Notes under the pieces: model-generated
What the model was told of the DNA's origin: nothing
Databases searched by the model: none
Seen by the model: only the letters and a program-made list of their open reading frames with translations
Translations under genes and position numbers: made by a program
Part shown: positions 28,210 to 34,072 of the stretch, one piece after another
Numbering within the stretch: position 1 is the first letter of the stretch
Layout: every line of letters starts with the position of its first letter
Assembly: GCA_016287985.1 (NCBI GenBank)
Contig: JAEEXX010000008.1
Location: 1 to 34,072, forward strand
DNA from: Candidatus Gastranaerophilales bacterium
GTDB taxonomy: Bacteria > Cyanobacteriota > Vampirovibrionia > Gastranaerophilales > Gastranaerophilaceae
Direction of reading: 5' to 3'
DNA length: 34,072 bases

Positions 28210-28706
28210 TAGGCTACCCCCTCTTCCTTCATTAATGTATCAAGAATGACGCTGATTGCATCAGAGGTCATTTGAGGATAAACTTTGTCGTTTATCATAC
28301 AGACAGGAGCAAGACCGCAGGCGCCGAGGCAGCTTACAATTTCAAGTGAGAACAAGCCGTTATCACAAGTTCTTTGTCCTTCTTTAAGTTTCAATTTATT
28401 TTTGATTGCGTTCAATACCGGCATTGACCCACGAACGTGACATGCCGTACCGTCACATACTCTGATTTCATATTTCCCCTTTGGTTCTAATGAAAATTGA
28501 GCGTAAAATGTGGCTACACCATATACTGTTGCCGGTGAAAGTCCGTCAACGTGTTCACCTATGTAAGTCATAGCTTCTTCAGGCAAATATTTGTAAACTG
28601 CCTGAACATTTTGAAGCATTGCAATGAGGTAAGATTTTTTGTACTCATACTTCTTCAGGATATCCTCAATTACCTGAAAATCAATCTTCGTGCTTGTTAA
28701 TGTCAT
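28209..28706 (-). CDS. NuoE-like 2Fe-2S subunit (HndA/HydC type)
   Basis: YLPEEAMTYIGEHV...VYGVATFYAQFSLEPKGKYEIRVCDGTACHVRG...EIVSCLGACGLAPVCMIND. Confidence 0.92.
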   Translation of the reverse strand: MTLTSTKIDFQVIEDILKKYEYKKSYLIAMLQNVQAVYKYLPEEAMTYIGEHVDGLSPATVYGVATFYAQFSLEPKGKYEIRVCDGTACHVRGSMPVLNAIKNKLKLKEGQRTCDNGLFSLEIVSCLGACGLAPVCMINDKVYPQMTSDAISVILDTLMKEEGVA

Positions 28707-28879
28707 CTATTCTCTCCTTGGAAACAAGTTATTATCAAACAATTACAAAGTACCATAAACAAAAAGTAGTGGCAAGTTTTATATATTTTGATTTGTTAAT
28801 TTAATAACATTTGTTCCGCTAGCAAAAAATATTTTTACGGTGTTTAAAATGAAAAATAACAATTTTACGGAGGCAAAAA

Positions 28880-29176
28880 ATGAATATTAATTTCCAACCA
28901 AGTTACTTAAAAAATCAATCAACAAATATCGCAACTAAAGATAAACCCAGTTTTAAGCAAATTAGAGTGGTTCCAACTTCCTTCGATTCTATTGAGCGTG
29001 TGTTAAGAAAACGCGATGTACATCACTTTGAAGCTATAAAAGAAAATTTAACCAGAGTATATATAGATTGCTGTAGTTATTACAATATGCGCTTTAATAT
29101 ACCGACTATTGAGTATATGTTAAATGCACCTGATGAGTACGAAGTATCGGTTGATTACCTGCACATGTACATGTAG
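28880..29176 (+). CDS. Hypothetical protein (98 aa)
   Basis: ORF with strong SD ACGGAGGC; no recognised domain. Confidence 0.6.
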   Translation: MNINFQPSYLKNQSTNIATKDKPSFKQIRVVPTSFDSIERVLRKRDVHHFEAIKENLTRVYIDCCSYYNMRFNIPTIEYMLNAPDEYEVSVDYLHMYM

Positions 29177-29235
29177 TTAGCAAGAGTGGGCAAAGTCAGT
29201 AGATATTTCTCAATTAACATGCTAAAATTAATCTT

Positions 29236-30582
29236 ATGGAAGGTGTTAATCAAGAATATCTAAATGACTTAAAAAAGAGAGCTCATACGCAAATCGAGAA
29301 TGCTGATCTATACCAGTTCAAAGGTAGTGTATCCAAATTGCTTGGCTTAACTGTTGAAGTTAAACTACCAGGTTTAAAAATTGGTGATTTGTGTTTTATA
29401 GAAGCCGCAACAGGCGAAAAAAAACCTGCAGAGGTCGTCGCTTTTAAGGGCGATGCCGCACAATTACTGCTATTGTATGATGGTACCGGAATCGGGCAAG
29501 GAAGCCTTGTAACAACAACAGGAAAACCTATAACAATTCCTGTAGGAGATTTTTTACTCGGGAGACTAATTAATCCAATGGGCGACCCGATTGATGGAAA
29601 ACCTATGGATACAACTGGCGCTCTATGGCGAACAATAGAAGGTCCGCCGCCCGGACCGTTTGAACGACCTATTATTACAGAAATGTTTTCAACCGGTGTA
29701 AGAGCAATTGATGCATGTATGACATTTGGCTGTGGTCAACGTATGGGATTATTTGCAGGCTCAGGAGTCGGTAAAAGTACGCTCCTCGGTATGATTGCCA
29801 GAAATTCAGATGCAGATGTTAACGTAGTTGCACTGATAGGCGAACGTGGAAGGGAAGTAAAAGAATTTATTGAAGACTCTTTGGGACCTGAAGGCATGAA
29901 AAAATCTGTTATTGTATGTTCAACAGGCGACCAACCGCCTTTAATTCGACAAAAATGCCTTTTAGCTGCAACTTCAGTTTGTGAATATTTTAGAGACCAG
30001 GGGAAGAAGGTTTTTCTAATGACAGACACTGTTACACGTTGTGCAATGGCAGGGCGTGAAGTCGGTCTGTCTGTCGGAGAGCCTCCTACAATGAAGGGAT
30101 ATCCACCCTCAATATTTTCATGGCTTCAAAAAGCAATGGAAAGAGCAGGAAACAGTCCAAAAGGTTCTATTACAGCTTTTTACACAGTACTGATGGAAGG
30201 TGATGATATTAATGACCCTATTGTAGATACAGTCCGTGGTATCACTGACGGTCACATTTTCTTATCCAGAAAAGTTGCTGAAGCAAACCATTACCCGGCA
30301 ATTGATGTTTTGGGAAGTATTTCACGTCTTATGTCATCAATAGCGTCATCTGAACATAAGGAAGCGGCTGCGAAGATGAGAAAAATTCTTGCAATGTACA
30401 GAGAGAATAAAGATTTAATTGATGTAGGTATGTACCAGCCCGGAACGAACCCTAAACTTGATATTGCAATAGAAATGATGCCAAAAATCAATGAATTTTT
30501 ACAACAGAAAACTTCAGATAGTGTTAATATGCAAAACACTATTGATACACTGATAAATATGATGGCTGAAGTCGATGTATAA
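29236..30582 (+). CDS. fliI: FliI/SctN-type flagellar or type III secretion ATPase
   Basis: GLFAGSGVGKSTLLGMIAR Walker A, IGERGREVKEFIED, FLMTDTVTRCAMAGREVGLSVGEPPTMKGYPPSIFSWLQKAMERAG (FliI/YscN signature). Confidence 0.85.
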   Translation: MEGVNQEYLNDLKKRAHTQIENADLYQFKGSVSKLLGLTVEVKLPGLKIGDLCFIEAATGEKKPAEVVAFKGDAAQLLLLYDGTGIGQGSLVTTTGKPITIPVGDFLLGRLINPMGDPIDGKPMDTTGALWRTIEGPPPGPFERPIITEMFSTGVRAIDACMTFGCGQRMGLFAGSGVGKSTLLGMIARNSDADVNVVALIGERGREVKEFIEDSLGPEGMKKSVIVCSTGDQPPLIRQKCLLAATSVCEYFRDQGKKVFLMTDTVTRCAMAGREVGLSVGEPPTMKGYPPSIFSWLQKAMERAGNSPKGSITAFYTVLMEGDDINDPIVDTVRGITDGHIFLSRKVAEANHYPAIDVLGSISRLMSSIASSEHKEAAAKMRKILAMYRENKDLIDVGMYQPGTNPKLDIAIEMMPKINEFLQQKTSDSVNMQNTIDTLINMMAEVDV

Positions 30583-30601
30583 TACACCGATTTTTAAACA
30601 C

Positions 30602-30637
30602 ATACAAAAGGGGCCTTTATTAAGACCCCTTTTGTAT
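30602..30637. terminator. Bidirectional terminator between fliI-like and rpoD
   Basis: ATACAAAAGGGG...CCCCTTTTGTAT 12-bp stem between convergent genes. Confidence 0.8.
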
Positions 30638-30644
30638 ACCTATT

Positions 30645-31736
30645 CTAATTTTCTACATATTCTCTTAAACGTTTACTTCTATTCGGGTGTCTCAGTTTTC
30701 TCAAAGCCTTTGCTTCAATCTGTCTGATACGTTCACGTGTAACACCAAACAACTGTCCTACTTCTTCCAAAGTTCTCTGACGACCATCATCCATACCAAA
30801 TCTCAATCTTAAAACATCTCTTTCACGGGGAGAAAGCGTACAAAGAACTTCTGCGAGATCCTCTCTTAAAAGCTCGGAGGCAACTGTTTTAATCGGTGCA
30901 TCTGCTTCTTTATCCTCAATAAAATCACCTAACCTTGAATCTTCTTCTTTACCAATAGGAGTTTCCAAAGATAATGGTTCTTGAGCTATTTTGACAATTT
31001 CTCTTAATTTTGAAATGGAAACACCCATCTCGACAGCCAATTCTTCTTCGGTTGGTTTCCTTGAAAGTTCTTGCGCCAAGCGGCGAGTAACTTTCTTAAG
31101 CTTGTTAATGGTTTCAACCATGTGTACCGGGATACGGATTGTCCTTGCCTGATCGGCGATTGCTCTTGTAATTGCTTGTCTAATCCACCATGTAGCATAA
31201 GTTGAGAATTTAAAACCTCTTTCATGGTCAAATTTTTCAGCGGCACGAATTAAGCCCAAATTCCCTTCTTGAATCAAATCCAGGAAAAGCATACCTCTTC
31301 CGACATACTTCTTAGCAATTGAAACAACCAGCCTTAAATTTGCCTGAACTAACTTACGCTTTGCTACAGCACCAGCCGCACCGCCTTGAATAATTTTTCT
31401 GGCGAGTTCGATTTCTTCACCGGTTGATAAAAGTTTAATACGTCCGATTTCTCTTAAGTATAACCTTACCGGATCTTCAACCGCAACTCCTTTCGGAGTT
31501 TCAATATCAACTTCCGAATCCGCATCGGAATCGGATGAATCCATCATATAAAAATCTTCACCCTTAATACCATCCAGCTTTGATGTTTCAATAATATCTT
31601 CAATATTATCAGTACCTAAATCTGTACCGATATAATCGTCGTTTTCGTCTTTTTCTTCATCATCAAAACCAAGTAAATCAATATTTTCGTCTTCTACACT
31701 TACAACTGATGATCTTGAATTACGTTTTTGTGTCAT
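30645..31736 (-). CDS. rpoD: Primary RNA polymerase sigma factor (RpoD/SigA)
   Basis: [101 protein letters not shown]. Confidence 0.96.
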   Translation of the reverse strand: MTQKRNSRSSVVSVEDENIDLLGFDDEEKDENDDYIGTDLGTDNIEDIIETSKLDGIKGEDFYMMDSSDSDADSEVDIETPKGVAVEDPVRLYLREIGRIKLLSTGEEIELARKIIQGGAAGAVAKRKLVQANLRLVVSIAKKYVGRGMLFLDLIQEGNLGLIRAAEKFDHERGFKFSTYATWWIRQAITRAIADQARTIRIPVHMVETINKLKKVTRRLAQELSRKPTEEELAVEMGVSISKLREIVKIAQEPLSLETPIGKEEDSRLGDFIEDKEADAPIKTVASELLREDLAEVLCTLSPRERDVLRLRFGMDDGRQRTLEEVGQLFGVTRERIRQIEAKALRKLRHPNRSKRLREYVEN

Positions 31737-33623
31737 TTATTTATCTCCAGTATTTAACTTTATCTTATCTCTAAGCTGCATTTGAAGCTTAAGGGCCTCT
31801 GTATCGTCATTATTGACTTCACGATAATGCTTACGAAGCTTTTCTGTATCTTGTTCAGAGTAGCATCTATCTAGTCTAAATATATTTTCCCTAACTGTTT
31901 GTTCCAATTCCTCTGCATCTAACCCGTTAAATGCTTCAGACATATCGACTATATCAGTTAATATTTGTGTTATGTTATCATCCTCAATGAATTCAGTATA
32001 TAGATTTTTTGTCAATTCCCTAACATTATTTACTGTATCAATCAATTTGTCAATTGTATTTTTTACAATTATTAATGTTTCATCTCGGATAATATTTTCT
32101 GGGAGCAATTCATTTAGTTTTTGATAGTTTTGACTACCTCCAACAGATAGAAAAACGCTCAACAAATTTTTTTGCGCTTTTATTTCGAATTGTGAAGAAT
32201 TTGTTACAGAAAATTTTTGTACTTTCGGTGAAATATGGTTGTCATAAGCATTCTCGGTACGTTTTAATTCTTTGAGAATCGCATTTTCATTAACATCCAA
32301 AACAGAAGAAACCATTTTTACATATTCGGTTTGTATAATTTTATTATTAACATCTTTAAGTATTTCTATAACTTTTGAAACCAATTCAGATTTTTCTTGC
32401 GGAGTTTTAATGTCATGCCTTTCAGAAAGAATATTATTTAATAAAAAGTCAATTAAAAGCGGAGCTTCTTTTACGAATTCATTAAAGGCTTCGCCACCCA
32501 TTGTACGTATAAATTCATCAGGATCCTTACCTTGAGGTGGCGAAATTACTCTGATTTCACAAGCATATTTATTATCAAGCGCAGTAGAAATATGACTTTC
32601 ATCGAATTGCTTAATATCACCTAAGGTGGCTAAAGTGTCCTTAATAACTTGGCTTCCGCGTTTTGTCGCATTAATTCCGGCAGAATCGGTATCAAACGAC
32701 AAATATACCCTTCTGGATTTGGTGTATCGGCTTAAAAGCTTTACATGTTCAGCCGTAAGGGCAGTCCCGCATGATGCAACCGCATTTTTTACACCATTTG
32801 ATTGCGCTGTTATTACATCAAAATAACCTTCCATAATTATTACCGAATCATCGTCTTTTATCGACTCTTTAGCGGTATAAAGCCCAAAGAGCGTTTTACT
32901 TTTGTTGTAAATCAATGAATCCGAAGAGTTCAAATACTTAGGATTTTGCCCCTCATCAACAGCTCTGGCGCCAAATGCTATGTAATCCCCGTTTTCATTC
33001 TGAATCGGAATAATAATCCTGTTTCTGAATCTGTCTATCCAGCCGCCTTGATTAGATTTAAGTATCAAACCTGCTTTTTCAAGTATTTCGTCTTTAAAAT
33101 CTTTTTTTAATTCGTTATACAAAGAGTCATGCTTATTCGGTGCCCAACCGAGAGTATACGTATCAATAATTTCGTCAGTAATATTTCTGCCTTTTAAATA
33201 AGTCATTGCCTTATTGGAATCATTAGCGGTTTTAAGCTGAAAATTATAAAATTGTGCAGCTTTTTTGCATGCTTTGAGCATTGCTTCACGCTGGGTTTTG
33301 GTTTCACTTGAAGGAGCAAATTTTTTCGGCAATTCTATGCCAAACTTTTCCGCAAGTTCAAGAATTACTTCTTTGTACTCCCGATTTTGGATTCGTACCA
33401 AAAAGTTAAGGGCATCCCCTCCGGCGCCGCAGGAAAAACACTTGTATATTCCCTTAGACGGACTTACAGACATAGATGGGTGCTTGTCGTCATGGAACGG
33501 ACAAATTCCCCAATAATTTGCTCCGCTTTTTTTCAAAACGACGTATTGTGATATTGTGTCTACTATATCCAGCCGGTCTTTAATAAGAGAAACTGCTTCT
33601 TCAAAAGAACTTGCAACAACCAT
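31737..33623 (-). CDS. dnaG: DNA primase
   Basis: CPFHDDKHPSMSVSPSKGIYKCFSCGAGGDALNFL zinc finger; RFRNRIIIPI, IIMEGYFDVI, YLSFDTDSAG Toprim motifs. Confidence 0.96.
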   Translation of the reverse strand: MVVASSFEEAVSLIKDRLDIVDTISQYVVLKKSGANYWGICPFHDDKHPSMSVSPSKGIYKCFSCGAGGDALNFLVRIQNREYKEVILELAEKFGIELPKKFAPSSETKTQREAMLKACKKAAQFYNFQLKTANDSNKAMTYLKGRNITDEIIDTYTLGWAPNKHDSLYNELKKDFKDEILEKAGLILKSNQGGWIDRFRNRIIIPIQNENGDYIAFGARAVDEGQNPKYLNSSDSLIYNKSKTLFGLYTAKESIKDDDSVIIMEGYFDVITAQSNGVKNAVASCGTALTAEHVKLLSRYTKSRRVYLSFDTDSAGINATKRGSQVIKDTLATLGDIKQFDESHISTALDNKYACEIRVISPPQGKDPDEFIRTMGGEAFNEFVKEAPLLIDFLLNNILSERHDIKTPQEKSELVSKVIEILKDVNNKIIQTEYVKMVSSVLDVNENAILKELKRTENAYDNHISPKVQKFSVTNSSQFEIKAQKNLLSVFLSVGGSQNYQKLNELLPENIIRDETLIIVKNTIDKLIDTVNNVRELTKNLYTEFIEDDNITQILTDIVDMSEAFNGLDAEELEQTVRENIFRLDRCYSEQDTEKLRKHYREVNNDDTEALKLQMQLRDKIKLNTGDK

Positions 33624-33672
33624 GCCAAACAGTTTAGCACGAATAAATTTTGGGGTAAAGAGAGGAGAGAAA

Positions 33673-33791
33673 GTTAATAATAGCTAAGTTAATAAGAGCT
33701 AAGTTAATAAGTTAATAAGCTTTGTTCTTATTAACTTATTAACTTATTAACCTATTAACCTATTAACCTATTAACCTACTAACCTACTAAC
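33673..33791. repeat. (GTTAATAA/YTATTAAC)n octamer repeat with 16-bp inverted stem, locus 2
   Basis: GTTAATAAGTTAATAA (33703-33718)/TTATTAACTTATTAAC (33728-33743) followed by CTATTAAC x4 and CTACTAAC x2. Confidence 0.85.
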
Positions 33792-33799
33792 TAAAACAA

Positions 33800-33818
33800 G
33801 GGCGGATTTCATCCGCCC
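33800..33818 (-). terminator. Hairpin terminator downstream of the repeat-containing gene
   Basis: GGGCGGAT-TTC-ATCCGCCC; minus strand reads ATCCGCCCTTGTTTT. Confidence 0.65.
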
Positions 33819-33835
33819 TAATTAAAAAATTATTC

Positions 33836-34072
33836 TTATTTATGTAGATGTTTTTCTTGATTTGTTTTGTCTGAAACATTTAGCATTTCTTCCAGCGAGT
33901 TTTGTATATCATCAAGATTAGCATTATTATTTATTTCTATCTCTTGATTCATTTTATTAATATTTTCTGAAGTATTTAGCATTTCTTTCAGCGAGTTTTG
34001 TATATCATCAAGATTAGCATTATTATTTATTTCTATCTCTTGCTTCATTTTCTTAATATTTTCTGATGTATT
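33836..34072 (-). CDS. Tandem-repeat (32-aa unit) protein, truncated at window edge
   Basis: Reading frame remains open past the ATG at 34048 (upstream codons NTSENIKK continue the repeat): NTSENIKKMKQEIEINNNANLDDIQNSLKEMLNTSENINKMNQEIEINNNANLDDIQNSLEEMLN. Confidence 0.7.
   Translation of the reverse strand, partial: NTSENIKKMKQEIEINNNANLDDIQNSLKEMLNTSENINKMNQEIEINNNANLDDIQNSLEEMLNVSDKTNQEKHLHK

Noticed and set aside
28770-28875. Two near-repeats of TTTTACGG upstream of the 98-aa gene
   Set aside because: Too short and AT-rich to separate from chance; the second overlaps the SD.
33673-33791. Considered as a CRISPR array
   Set aside because: Units are contiguous 8-mers with no spacers; a simple tandem repeat.

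Overview
AT-rich, mostly chromosomal housekeeping window from a diderm, fermentative bacterium. The gene content (trimeric FeFe hydrogenase, dapL, LptD/MlaA-like proteins, orphan FliI-like ATPase, dnaG-rpoD) makes me suspect a non-photosynthetic cyanobacterial relative (Vampirovibrionia/Gastranaerophilales), but this is inference only. I support about 28 CDS, including an edge-truncated pgi that is absent from the ORF track and a 34-codon membrane microprotein upstream of an EnvC-like gene. No tRNA, rRNA, CRISPR array, transposase or prophage was seen. The most interesting non-gene signal is a ~470-bp GC-richer, hairpin-dense island (17676-18146) bounded by a perfectly matching 28-bp inverted repeat. 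Other points worth a second look: (i) several operon-leading genes (mutL, nadK, dnaG, fliI-like and others) with no Shine-Dalgarno and a -10-like box 6-7 nt before the ATG, suggesting leaderless transcripts; (ii) a MlaA/alpha-beta-hydrolase fusion; (iii) an (TTATTAAC)n octamer repeat at two loci; (iv) a 96-bp in-frame coding tandem repeat running off the window edge; (v) a solitary HicA-like protein, a degenerate HNH-like protein, and a divergent HTH/106-aa pair.
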